From: DASRDR01 sp963812945 [NCBI: uncultured Candidatus Rokubacteria bacterium] | GTDB taxonomy: Bacteria; Methylomirabilota; Methylomirabilia; Rokubacteriales | NCBI GenBank assembly: GCA_963812945.1 | Contig: CAWEXD010000008.1 | Span: forward strand, 186,001 to 250,000 | Direction: 5' to 3' | Length of the DNA stretch: 64,000 nucleotides | Part shown: positions 49,446-57,735 of the stretch, one piece after another | Numbering within the stretch: position 1 is the first letter of the stretch | How the letters are laid out: every line of letters starts with the position of its first letter | Translations under genes and position numbers: made by a program | Notes under the pieces: generated by a model | Told to the model about the DNA's origin: nothing | Seen by the model: the letters and a program-made list of their open reading frames with translations, nothing else | Database searches by the model: none

Positions 49446-51215
49446 TCACCACAACGGCCCCCGGCGGATCACGAGCGGCACGGGTCCCGGCCGACGCATG
49501 GCCGCTCGGGCCGCTGCCGTCGCCGTCGGGTCGACGGTCATGCTCTGGGGATCGATGACCACCCCGTAGTCCTGTCGAGCGCCTTCGAGCGAGACGTAGT
49601 CCTCCACGACGTCCCGGAGCACCGCCCGGGGATCGCGCTCCCAGGGCGGGCCGTAGCCGCCGGCGCCGGACTGCTGGAACGAGACGACGTCGCCGTACTC
49701 GATGGTGTCCGAGGCCTTCGAGTGGACGCGGCGCTCGGACGGGGTGCCCGGGTTCACCAGCGTGACCCCGGGCTTCCCGGGCTGCCCGCCGAAGAGACCC
49801 CACGGCCCGAAGCGATGACGCTCCGTGTTGTTCGTGAGCCGGCCGCCCCGGAGGAAGAAGCGGAGATCCCGCCGGATGCCGGTCCCGCCGCGATGGCGCC
49901 CCGCCCCGGCGGAATCCCGGATCAGCTCGAAGCACTCGATGAGGACCGGCTGATTGGCCTCCTGGGACTCCACGGGGATATTGGACGCGTTGAACGCCAT
50001 CGACATGGCCTCGCAGCCGTCCCGGCCGGAGCGGGCCGCGGTCCCGGAGAGGATCAGCTCGTACACCACCGTGCGGCGGTTCCGCCGGGGATCGAAGCCC
50101 CCGCACGTCGGGTTCGCGAAGTGCGAGCCGGCCGCGGTGACGCGGTCGGGCAGCGCGGGCGCCAGCGCCCCGATCACCGCGTCGAAGATCCGGTAGCAGA
50201 ACACGGCCCGCGGCCCCCCGCCCGCCGGCGGGCGGGGGTTGAGGAACGAGCCGAGGGGGGCCTCGATCCGGACGGGCCGGAAGGCCCCGTCGTTCTGCGG
50301 GCCGTACGGGTCGGTGAGGCACTTCATGGCCGCATAGCAGTACGACCGCGTGTAGTTGATGTACGAGTTCATCCCCGACTCGGTCTGCGGCCCCGTACCG
50401 TCGAAGTCGATCGCAACATCGTCGCCGCGGACGGTGACCGTGACGGCGAGCCGCATCGGCTCGGTGCCCGGCCCGCAGTCGTCCATGTGGTCCTCGAACG
50501 AGTACACGCCGTCCGGGATCGCCCGGATGGCGTCGCGAACCTTGACCTCCGTCCGGTCCATGATCTCGGCCATCGCCGCCTGGACGGTCTCGTGACCGTA
50601 CCGGCGCGCGAGCTCGACCATCCGCAGCTCGCCCACGCGGAGCGAGTTCCGCTGGGCGCGGAGGTCGCCCAGCATCGACTCCGCCATCCGCGTGTTCGCC
50701 AGCACGATGGCGAGGATGTCCTCCTGCTCCTCGCCGCCCTTCCACGGCCTGACTGGGGGAACGTGCAGGCCCTCCTGGAAGTAGTCGAAGACGCCCTCGA
50801 CGGCCTGGCTCCCGGGCCGCATGCCTCCCACGTCGGTGTGATGGAGGATGTTGGCGGCGAAGCCGATGAGCCGGCCGTCCTCGGTGAACGCGGGCTGGAT
50901 CATGAAGAAGTCGGGGAAATGCCCGGAGCCGAGGAACGGGCTGTTGAAGAGCACCACGTCGCCGGGCCGGAGCCTGTCACCCGGGAACGCCTCGATGGCG
51001 TGCTTGGCGGCGAACGACATCGCGCCCATGTGGCCGGGGCTGTAGGGTCCCTGGGCGACCATCCGGCCCGCGGGGTCGAAGAGGCACACCGAGAAGTCCT
51101 GGCCCTCGCGCGCCTGCTGGGAATGCGCCGTCCGGTGCACGGTCGTGCCCACCTCCACCGTGATCGACTGGAGCGCGCCCCAGATGACGCCGAGGGTGAT
51201 GGGATCCACGCTCAC
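49446..51215 (-). CDS. Hydantoinase B/oxoprolinase subunit (HyuB-like)
   Basis: A 589-aa subunit of the HyuA/HyuB family of ATP-dependent amidohydrolases and carboxylases. It shows EVGTTVHRTAHSQQAREGQDFSV, GHMGAMSFAAKHAI, the metal-site motif NSPFLGSGHFPDFFMIQP in parts, ILHHTDVGG and NPRPPAGGGPRAVF. HyuB and HyuA act together on cyclic amides such as hydantoins or 5-oxoproline; related pairs carboxylate acetone or acetophenone. No gamma subunit is seen, favouring a hydrolase. GTG 51215 is the start. A dispersed repeat fills the 97-bp gap to hyuA-like upstream, so the usual tight coupling is broken. Confidence 0.93.
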   Translation of the reverse strand: MSVDPITLGVIWGALQSITVEVGTTVHRTAHSQQAREGQDFSVCLFDPAGRMVAQGPYSPGHMGAMSFAAKHAIEAFPGDRLRPGDVVLFNSPFLGSGHFPDFFMIQPAFTEDGRLIGFAANILHHTDVGGMRPGSQAVEGVFDYFQEGLHVPPVRPWKGGEEQEDILAIVLANTRMAESMLGDLRAQRNSLRVGELRMVELARRYGHETVQAAMAEIMDRTEVKVRDAIRAIPDGVYSFEDHMDDCGPGTEPMRLAVTVTVRGDDVAIDFDGTGPQTESGMNSYINYTRSYCYAAMKCLTDPYGPQNDGAFRPVRIEAPLGSFLNPRPPAGGGPRAVFCYRIFDAVIGALAPALPDRVTAAGSHFANPTCGGFDPRRNRRTVVYELILSGTAARSGRDGCEAMSMAFNASNIPVESQEANQPVLIECFELIRDSAGAGRHRGGTGIRRDLRFFLRGGRLTNNTERHRFGPWGLFGGQPGKPGVTLVNPGTPSERRVHSKASDTIEYGDVVSFQQSGAGGYGPPWERDPRAVLRDVVEDYVSLEGARQDYGVVIDPQSMTVDPTATAAARAAMRRPGPVPLVIRRGPLW

Positions 51216-51224
51216 TACGGTACC

Positions 51225-51310
51225 CTCCGACGGCCTGCGGCCTGTGGCGCTCCGCGCGAGTCGATCGGACGGCCTTCATCGGACGGCCTGCGGCCTGTGG
51301 CGGCCTGTGG
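51225..51310. repeat. Dispersed GC-rich repeat, copy 2
   Basis: Contains CTCCGCGCGAGTCGATCGG and GGACGGCCTGCGGCCTGTGG units repeated within itself (51229-51248 and 51281-51300). Positions 51250-51310 correspond to 9215-9271. It separates hyuA-like and hyuB-like and may have inserted into a once tighter operon. Confidence 0.6.
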
Positions 51311-51312
51311 GG

Positions 51313-53382
51313 TCATGCGACGCTCACGATGAGGTTCGCCCACGGGTCGACTTCGGCAGTCGTCCCCGGCGGCAGGACGGTCGTCGACTCGGGCTCCTCC
51401 ACCACGGCAGGTCCCTCGAGCCGCGCCCCGACGGGCAGGCGGCGTCGGTCGTACACCGGGCACCGGGCGTAGCCGCGCGTTTCGGGGAAGTACACGGGGC
51501 GGTCCGGCTTGCGGGCGTCCGTGACGTCACGGGTGCCCGGACGGTGCTCGGGAAGCCGCACCTCGGGCCCGGTGCCCGTCGCGGTGACCGCCACGGTCAC
51601 GAGCTCGAGGGCGGCCTTGGCGTCCGAGTATCCGTAGCGCTGGGCGTAGACGCGGTCGAACGCCGCGCGAAGCGCGGCCGCCGTACGGCCGTCGACCGGC
51701 CCGTCGGGGATCGGGACGGTCAGCTCGTAACCCTGGCCCACGTACCGCATGTCGGCGGTCCGTCCGAGCGAGATCGTTCCGGCCGCGCCGGCCTCCCGGA
51801 CGACGGCCGCGGCCTGGTCCGCCATCTCGCCCAGGATCCGGGCGAGATGCTCGGCGTCCAGCGCGTCGAGCCGCGTGACGCAGGAGCGCGAGAGATCGAA
51901 CTTGACCTCGGCCGCGAGGAGCCCGATGGCGGAGGTCACGCCCGCGGCCGCCGGGAGGATCGCGCGCGGAATGCCCAGCGCCTGGGCCAGCCGGCACCCG
52001 TGAACCGGGCCCGAGCCGCCGAACGCGACGAGGGCGAGCCCGCGCGGGTCGTACCCGCGCTCGATCGACACCACGCGGGTGGCCAGCTCCATGTTGGTCG
52101 TCACGATCTGGTGGATGCCCCACGCCGCTTCCGGGACCGCGAGGCCGAGAGGTCGCGCGACGCGCGCCTCGATGCCCTGGCGCGCCCCCTCGACGTCGAG
52201 GCGCATGCGGCCGCCGAGGAAGTACTCGGGGTTGAGGTAGCCGAGCACGAGGTTCGCGTCGGTGACGGTCGGCTCGGTCCCGCCGAGGCCGTAGCAGATG
52301 GGCCCGGGGGCGGCGCTCGCCGAGTCGGGCCCGACCTGGATCACGCCCATCTCCGCCCGGGCGATCGAGCCGCCGCCGGCGCCGATCTCCACGAGGTCGA
52401 TGGCCTGGATGTTCATCGGGATCCCGCTGCCCGGCTGGAGCCGGATACGGTGCAGCTCGAACTCGCGGATCGTCTGGGGGACGCCGCCGGCGATCAGCGA
52501 GAGCTTCGCGGTCGTGCCGCCCATGTCGAAGGCCACCAGGTCGGCGTGTCCCGTGAGCCGGCCGTACACCGCCGCCATGAGCGCGCCGGCGGCCGGGCCG
52601 GACTCGATCATCCGCACGGGGAAGCGGGCCATCGTCTCCGCGGAGGCGATCCCGCCGCCGGACTGCATGACGAAGAGCCGCCCGCTGTAGCCGAGTCGCC
52701 GGAGCGCCGCCTCGAGATGCTCGAGATAGTCGCGCACCGCGGTCATCACGTACGCGTTGACGACCGTTGTTGAGGTCCGCTCGTACTCGCGGATGACGGG
52801 GGAGACCTCGGACGAGAGGCTCACCGCGACGTGCGGCGCCTCCTCGCGGACGATCTCCGCCGCGCGCCGCTCGTGCGCCGGGTTGACGTAGGCGTGCAGG
52901 AAGCAGATCCCGAGCGAGGCCACCCCGCTCCGGGCCAGGTCACGGACCGTCTCGCGCAGGCCGGCCTCGTCGAGCGGGACGAGCACCTCGCCGTCGAAGG
53001 CGACGCGCTCGGCGACCTCCCGGATCCGGGAGCGCGGGACGAGCGGGGCCGGCTTCTCGACGAAGAGGTCGTAGAGCTGGTAGCGCTTCTCCCGGCCGAT
53101 GACGAGGACATCGCGGAAGCCTCGGGTCGTGAGGAGCGCGACGCCTTGGCCCTTGCGCTCGATGACCACGTTCGAGCCGAGCGTGGTCCCGTGGATCGCC
53201 TGGGCGAGGTCGGCCCAGCCGAGGCCCGCGTGCGCGACCAGCTCGCGGAGCCCCTCCACGCAGGCCCGCGCCGGCTCGTCCGGCGTGGTCAGGCGCTTTC
53301 CGGTGAGCAGCCGGCCGTCGTCGGCCTGGAGGGCGAAGTCGGTGAAGGTTCCGCCGACGTCGAAGCCGACGCGGAAGCGCAT
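51313..53382 (-). CDS. Hydantoinase A/oxoprolinase subunit (HyuA-like)
   Basis: A 689-aa ATP-binding subunit of the ASKHA fold. DVGGTFTDFAL at the start is phosphate loop 1, VAFDMGGTTAKLSLI is the second phosphate loop, and AFGGSGPVHGCRLAQALGI forms the adenosine motif. IHGTTLGSNVVIERKG and the REYERTSTTVVNAYV block are family signatures. It activates the cyclic amide with ATP, with the HyuB-like chain completing hydrolysis. ATG 53382 has no ribosome site but lies 10 nt after TATACT, so a leaderless mRNA is likely. It diverges from the YfhO-like gene. Confidence 0.94.
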   Translation of the reverse strand: MRFRVGFDVGGTFTDFALQADDGRLLTGKRLTTPDEPARACVEGLRELVAHAGLGWADLAQAIHGTTLGSNVVIERKGQGVALLTTRGFRDVLVIGREKRYQLYDLFVEKPAPLVPRSRIREVAERVAFDGEVLVPLDEAGLRETVRDLARSGVASLGICFLHAYVNPAHERRAAEIVREEAPHVAVSLSSEVSPVIREYERTSTTVVNAYVMTAVRDYLEHLEAALRRLGYSGRLFVMQSGGGIASAETMARFPVRMIESGPAAGALMAAVYGRLTGHADLVAFDMGGTTAKLSLIAGGVPQTIREFELHRIRLQPGSGIPMNIQAIDLVEIGAGGGSIARAEMGVIQVGPDSASAAPGPICYGLGGTEPTVTDANLVLGYLNPEYFLGGRMRLDVEGARQGIEARVARPLGLAVPEAAWGIHQIVTTNMELATRVVSIERGYDPRGLALVAFGGSGPVHGCRLAQALGIPRAILPAAAGVTSAIGLLAAEVKFDLSRSCVTRLDALDAEHLARILGEMADQAAAVVREAGAAGTISLGRTADMRYVGQGYELTVPIPDGPVDGRTAAALRAAFDRVYAQRYGYSDAKAALELVTVAVTATGTGPEVRLPEHRPGTRDVTDARKPDRPVYFPETRGYARCPVYDRRRLPVGARLEGPAVVEEPESTTVLPPGTTAEVDPWANLIVSVA

Positions 53383-53392
53383 GCCAGGGGAC

Positions 53393-53400
53393 AGTATACT
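53393..53400. promoter_or_regulatory. Symmetric -10 element AGTATACT between hyuA-like and yfhO-like
   Basis: AGTATACT reads the same on both strands. On minus, TATACT lies 10 nt before the hyuA-like ATG. On plus, TATACT lies 70 nt before the YfhO-like ATG. No good -35 was found for either side. Confidence 0.45.
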
Positions 53401-53470
53401 CGCGGCCGCGGCGGCCGAGTCAGGAGGAGAGACGCGTGCCGGCCGCCGTCATGCCCTACACTGGAGACCG

Positions 53471-56158
53471 ATGAGCGACCGACCTGGACGCTGGGCGGCG
53501 CTTCGGCGCTGGCTGCCGGACGCCGGCGCCATCGCGGCCGTGGCCGCCCTCGTGGTCGTCAAGTGCTGGAGCCTCGTCCGGCCCTGGGAGCGCGAGTACC
53601 GGGCCGGGGACTTCGCCCTCACCATCGAGCCGCACTTCTACCACTGGCTGAAGCGCGGGGTGGTGCTCCTCTGGGACCCGACCGTCGGCACCGGGTCCTG
53701 GCTCCTGGCCGGTGGCACCCACCCGCGATTCCCGGTCATCTCGATCCTCCACCTCTTCTATCCGCTGAACCTGGTGTGGCTCGGGCTCGCCGAGCGGGGC
53801 GGGATGATCAGCTACGAGGCGTTCCTCGGCCTCCACCTCTTCCACTACGGCCTCGCGGCCGCCTTCACGTACTGGTACGCGCGGGTCCTTGGTCTCGACC
53901 GCTTCCCGGCGACCGTGTCGTCGATCGCCTTCGTGTTCTCGGGCTTCATGCTGGCGCACTTCAGCCACTTCACCTTCATCGGCACCGTCGTGTGGCTGCC
54001 GGCGATCCTCGGCTCGGTCGTGCGCGCCGACCAGACGGAGCGTCTCCGGTGGGGGGCGCTCGGCGGGACGGCCCTCGGCGTCGCGATCCTGGCGGGCGCC
54101 CCGCAGTTCGGGCTCTACAGCGCGCTCACCGTGAGCGGGCTCGCTGTCCTGCTCGTCGGCCGGCGCCTCGCCGCGGGGCGCCCATGGGGCCGACTCGCCC
54201 GGGCGTGCCTGCTCGTCCCGGTGGTGGCGTTCGGCATCGCCGCCGTGCAGCTCTTGCCCTCGTGGGCCGTGGCGACCGGCTCCCATCGAGCCGGCCTCGG
54301 TTTCGACTGGAAGACCCAGGGGTCGCTCCCCCTCAGCTTCCTCTTCCAGCTGGGGCTGCCGGGCGCTCTCCGCCCGGTGACCTCGTGGCTCAACGACGAG
54401 ACTTTCTTCTACCCGGGGATCCTTCCGATCGTTCTTGCCGGGTTCGCGCTGACCCTCCGCTGGGACTGGCGCGTCGGGTTCCACGCCGTCCTCGGGCTGG
54501 TCGCTCTCCTGATGGCCTTCGGGGGCCACTTCACGTTCTACCGCGTCGTCTTCGACCTGGTCCCGGGCTTCGCGCTCTTCCGGATCCCGGCGCGGATCAT
54601 GGTGCTCTTCAACCTCGCGGTGGCGATCCTGGCGGGCGTGGGGGCGCACGCTCTCCTCGGGCGACGCGAGCTCCGCGGCCTGGGACGCTTCGTCCGCTGG
54701 ACCGTGGGACTGGTCGCGGCGGTGGCGCCCGCCATCTACCTGCTCCACCTCTGGAGCCCCGAGCGGACCGTCGCCAAGGCGGTGGAGACCCTCGTCGGCC
54801 AGTACGTGCTCCTCCTGCTCGTCCTGATCCTGGTCCTGGCGGTGGTCGCCTGGCAGGCCCGTGGCGAGTCGCCGGGTCTCGTCCGCGGCGCCGTCATGGC
54901 GGCGCTCGCCCTCGACCTCGTCTTCGGGTCCATGCCCATCATCGGCAGCCCTGGTCACCCCGACCGCGAGGCGGGTGAACGCGACCTCGCCCAGTTCCTC
55001 GGGTCGCGGCCCGACCCCGTGCGAGTGAGCCTGGTCGCGCGCCTCGACCCGCGCACGATCTATCGCCACGGGCTCTCGGTGGTGGACGGCGAGAGCACGT
55101 TCGCCCCGTCGCGGTTCCTGGATCTCTACTTCCTCGGCCAGGAGAACCCGCGGCTCCTGGACCTCATGAACGTCCGGTACTTCGTCAACGCGCGACACCG
55201 GCCCCTCCCGGAGCGGACGGACGACCTCATGCTGCCGCCCGGGGCGGTGCGCCGCCTCACGCTTCCGGCGCCGCGCGTCGTCCGCACGGTCGAGGTCGAC
55301 AGCCGCCTCATCGCCGGGCGCGAGGTTCCCGACGGGACCGCGGTCGCGGTCATCCACGCCGTGAACGCCGCCGGCGTGACGCACGTGCTCACGATCCGGG
55401 CCGGCCACGAGACCGCGGAGTGGACGATGGACCGGGCGGGGGAGCCCGTGGCGCACCGGAAGCCGCCCGTGGCGCGCTCGTGGGTCCAGCCGGAGGAGGC
55501 CTACCAGGGGCACACGTACCGGGCCGCCTTCACGCTCCCTGCCGGTTTCGAGCTCGCCCAGCTGGTCTTCGAGCGGGTAGGGACCGACAGCTGGCTCGAG
55601 ATCGAGGAGGTCCGCCTCGACGGGAAGGCGCCGGCGCCCGGGACGCCGTACCGGCTGATCCGCCCCGATCTCTACGAGAACGACGCCGCGCTTCCCCGGG
55701 CCTTCCTGGTGGGCCGGGCCCGGCGCGTGGCCCGCTCGAGCATGCTGGACGAACTCAAGCACCTGGACCCGACCGAGGAGGCGCTCCTGCGGGATCACCT
55801 CCCACCGGGCGGCCTGACGCGCTCGCCGCTCGCGGGCCCGCTCCCCCCGGTGCGCGTCGCCGAGTACGCGCCGCATCGCGTGCGGCTCGAGACGACCGTC
55901 GCCGAGCCCGCGCTCCTGATCCTGAGCGACACGCACGATCGCGGCTGGCGGGCGTGGGACAACGGGCGCCCGGTCCCGGTCCTCCGAGCGAACCACGCGC
56001 TCCGCGCCGTGTATCTCGAGCCCGGGAGCCACGTCGTGGAGTTCCGCTACCGCCAGCCCGCCTTCTGGGTGGGGCTCGCCATCACGGGCGTGACGGTGCT
56101 CGCGCTTCTCGGGGGCGGCGTCGTGGCCTGGCGCCGCCGGGTGCGGCCGCCGGGCTAG
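53471..56158 (+). CDS. YfhO-like polytopic membrane protein
   Basis: An 895-aa membrane protein of the YfhO (GT-C-like) type. The first 470 residues hold about eleven spans; loop 1 includes REYRAGDFALTIEPHFYHWLK with acidic residues as in GT-C glycosyltransferases, followed by the conserved ISYEAFLGLHLFHYGLA helix. The rest is a large extracytoplasmic beta-rich region (residues about 480-855, e.g. LLDLMNVRYFVNAR, a YfhO hallmark) before one final span. YfhO proteins glycosylate teichoic-type polymers or lipids; the acceptor here is unknown. ATG 53471. Its stop overlaps the LivF-like stop codon by 4 nt, convergent. Confidence 0.85.
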   Translation: MSDRPGRWAALRRWLPDAGAIAAVAALVVVKCWSLVRPWEREYRAGDFALTIEPHFYHWLKRGVVLLWDPTVGTGSWLLAGGTHPRFPVISILHLFYPLNLVWLGLAERGGMISYEAFLGLHLFHYGLAAAFTYWYARVLGLDRFPATVSSIAFVFSGFMLAHFSHFTFIGTVVWLPAILGSVVRADQTERLRWGALGGTALGVAILAGAPQFGLYSALTVSGLAVLLVGRRLAAGRPWGRLARACLLVPVVAFGIAAVQLLPSWAVATGSHRAGLGFDWKTQGSLPLSFLFQLGLPGALRPVTSWLNDETFFYPGILPIVLAGFALTLRWDWRVGFHAVLGLVALLMAFGGHFTFYRVVFDLVPGFALFRIPARIMVLFNLAVAILAGVGAHALLGRRELRGLGRFVRWTVGLVAAVAPAIYLLHLWSPERTVAKAVETLVGQYVLLLLVLILVLAVVAWQARGESPGLVRGAVMAALALDLVFGSMPIIGSPGHPDREAGERDLAQFLGSRPDPVRVSLVARLDPRTIYRHGLSVVDGESTFAPSRFLDLYFLGQENPRLLDLMNVRYFVNARHRPLPERTDDLMLPPGAVRRLTLPAPRVVRTVEVDSRLIAGREVPDGTAVAVIHAVNAAGVTHVLTIRAGHETAEWTMDRAGEPVAHRKPPVARSWVQPEEAYQGHTYRAAFTLPAGFELAQLVFERVGTDSWLEIEEVRLDGKAPAPGTPYRLIRPDLYENDAALPRAFLVGRARRVARSSMLDELKHLDPTEEALLRDHLPPGGLTRSPLAGPLPPVRVAEYAPHRVRLETTVAEPALLILSDTHDRGWRAWDNGRPVPVLRANHALRAVYLEPGSHVVEFRYRQPAFWVGLAITGVTVLALLGGGVVAWRRRVRPPG

Positions 56159-56868
56159 CGAGCCACGCCGAGGTACTGGCGCTTGACCTCCTCGTTCGCA
56201 CCGAGCGCGGCCGGGGTGCCCTCGTACACGACCTGGCCCTTGTTCATCACGTAGACGCGGTCAGCGACCTCCAGCGCGAGGTGGTAATTCTGCTCGACGA
56301 GGAGGATCGGCAGGCGCTCGCCCTTGAGCCGCACGAGGATGCGGCCGATCTCGCGGACGACGAGCGGCGCGAGCCCCTCCGACGGCTCGTCGAGGAGCAG
56401 CATGCGGCCGTTGGTGAGGAGCGCCCGGCCGACCGCGAGCATCTGCTGCTCCCCGCCTGACAGCGTGCCGCCCGCCTGGCCCTGGCGCTCCCGGAGGCGC
56501 GGGAAGAGATCGAAGACCCGCTCGAGCGTCCAGCCACCCGACGGGCCGGGCGATCGGGGAGACCGGGCGCCGAGGAGGAGATTCTCTCGCACCGTGAGCG
56601 GCGCGAAGATGCGGCGCCCTTGCGGCACCAGCCCGAGGCCGCGGCGCGCGATGCGATGGGCCGGCCAGCGATGGATCGCCTCCCCTTCGAGCAGGACCCG
56701 TCCCGCCCGGGGTGGCGTGAACCCCATGATGCTGCTGATGAGCGTCGTCTTGCCTGCGCCGTTCCGGCCGAGCAGGGCGACCGCCTCGCCGGGGCCGACG
56801 GAGAGCGACACGCCGTGGAGGACATGGCTCTCGCCGTAGTAGGTATGGATCCCGTCGACGTCCAGCAT
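56155..56868 (-). CDS. Liv-type ABC transporter ATPase (LivF-like)
   Basis: A 237-aa ATPase for a branched-chain-amino-acid-type importer. Walker A is LGRNGAGKTTL, the Q-loop is in MGF, the signature is LSGGEQQMLAVGRAL, Walker B is MLLLDEPSEGLAP and the H-loop is in LLVEQN (Glu-Gln-Asn in place of His, normal for LivF). ATG 56868 follows directly on an inverted-repeat element and has no ribosome site; an upstream GTG/ATG inside the repeat would add 17 repeat-derived residues. The gene is last in the livK-H-M-G-F order, so translation may be weakened by the insertion. Confidence 0.9.
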   Translation of the reverse strand: MLDVDGIHTYYGESHVLHGVSLSVGPGEAVALLGRNGAGKTTLISSIMGFTPPRAGRVLLEGEAIHRWPAHRIARRGLGLVPQGRRIFAPLTVRENLLLGARSPRSPGPSGGWTLERVFDLFPRLRERQGQAGGTLSGGEQQMLAVGRALLTNGRMLLLDEPSEGLAPLVVREIGRILVRLKGERLPILLVEQNYHLALEVADRVYVMNKGQVVYEGTPAALGANEEVKRQYLGVAR

Positions 56869-56869
56869 C

Positions 56870-56988
56870 GGGGTCAGACTTTGACTTCGGGACAGTTCGG
56901 CTTTGGCGGTCCGCATCACCGCCGTGACCCGATCATCGGAGCGCCGCCCGGCGGCGAGGGGATTGTCCGGAAGTCAAAGTCTGACCCC
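56870..56988. repeat. Inverted-repeat element (GGGGTCAG family), copy 2
   Basis: The 25-nt arms differ from each other at one position and match those at 38748-38820, but the centre is 69 nt instead of 23. It fills the space between livG-like and livF-like, touching the livF-like start codon and ending 1 nt before the livG-like stop. Arms conserved with variable centre fit a transposase-moved, non-autonomous element. Confidence 0.88.
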
Positions 56989-56989
56989 A

Positions 56990-57733
56990 TCACTCGCTGC
57001 CCAGGTAGACCTCGTAGACGCGCGGATCCACTCGCACCTCGTCCGGGGTGCCCTCGGCCAGGATCTCCCCGTAGTGGAGCACCGTGATCCGGTCGGCGAG
57101 GGTGAAGACGACGTCCATGTCGTGCTCGATGATCAGGAGGGTGATCTCACGAGGCAGGCCGGCGAGGAGCGCGGTCATGCGCTGCGTCTCCTCGGGGGAC
57201 ATGCCGGCGGTGGGCTCGTCGAGGAGGAGCAGCTTCGGGCGTGTGGCGAGCGCGATCCCGATCTCGAGCTGGCGCTGCTCTCCGTACGAGAGCGTCGCGG
57301 CCGGGGCGTCGAGCCGGTCGGTGAGCCCGACGGCCTCCGCCGTCGATCGCGCGCGCTCCAGCGGCACCCAGCGGCGTCCGACGGAGCCGAGCAGGTCGTA
57401 GCTCCCGGGCGCGCCGGCGGCGGCGGCGAGACGGAGGTTCTCCAGCACCGCCAGGCGCGGGAAGACGTTCGTGCGCTGGAACGAGCGCGAGATCCCCCGC
57501 CGGGCCACCGCGTCGGTCGAAAGCGCCCCGATCGAGGCGCCCTCGAAGAGGATGCGCCCGGCCGTCGGGGCGAGGTGGCCCGTGATCAGGTTGAACAGGG
57601 TGGTCTTGCCGGCGCCGTTCGGGCCGATGATCGCGCGCCGCTCGCGCGGGGCCACCCTCAGGGTCACGCCGTTGACCGCGGTCAGCGCGCCGAAGGTCCG
57701 CCGGAGCCCCTCCAGCGCGAGCGCCGCCGGCAT
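56990..57733 (-). CDS. Liv-type ABC transporter ATPase (LivG-like)
   Basis: A 247-aa ATPase. Walker A is IGPNGAGKTTLFNLITG, the LivG-specific Q-loop stretch is ISRSFQRTNVFPRL, the signature reads LSYGEQRQLEIGIAL, Walker B is LLLLDEPTAGMSPEE and the switch His is in IIEHDMD. ATG 57733 is 2 nt from the LivM stop, so the pair is translationally coupled. It would pair with the LivF-like protein to energise the two permeases. The final stop falls just outside the inverted repeat; the C-terminus (VYEVYLGSE) looks normal, so it was not altered. Confidence 0.93.
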   Translation of the reverse strand: MPAALALEGLRRTFGALTAVNGVTLRVAPRERRAIIGPNGAGKTTLFNLITGHLAPTAGRILFEGASIGALSTDAVARRGISRSFQRTNVFPRLAVLENLRLAAAAGAPGSYDLLGSVGRRWVPLERARSTAEAVGLTDRLDAPAATLSYGEQRQLEIGIALATRPKLLLLDEPTAGMSPEETQRMTALLAGLPREITLLIIEHDMDVVFTLADRITVLHYGEILAEGTPDEVRVDPRVYEVYLGSE

Positions 57734-57735
57734 GG

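Noticed and set aside
53456-56032. Long minus-strand frame opposite the YfhO-like gene
   Set aside because: Charged low-complexity translation; the plus-strand frame has membrane spans and family motifs.
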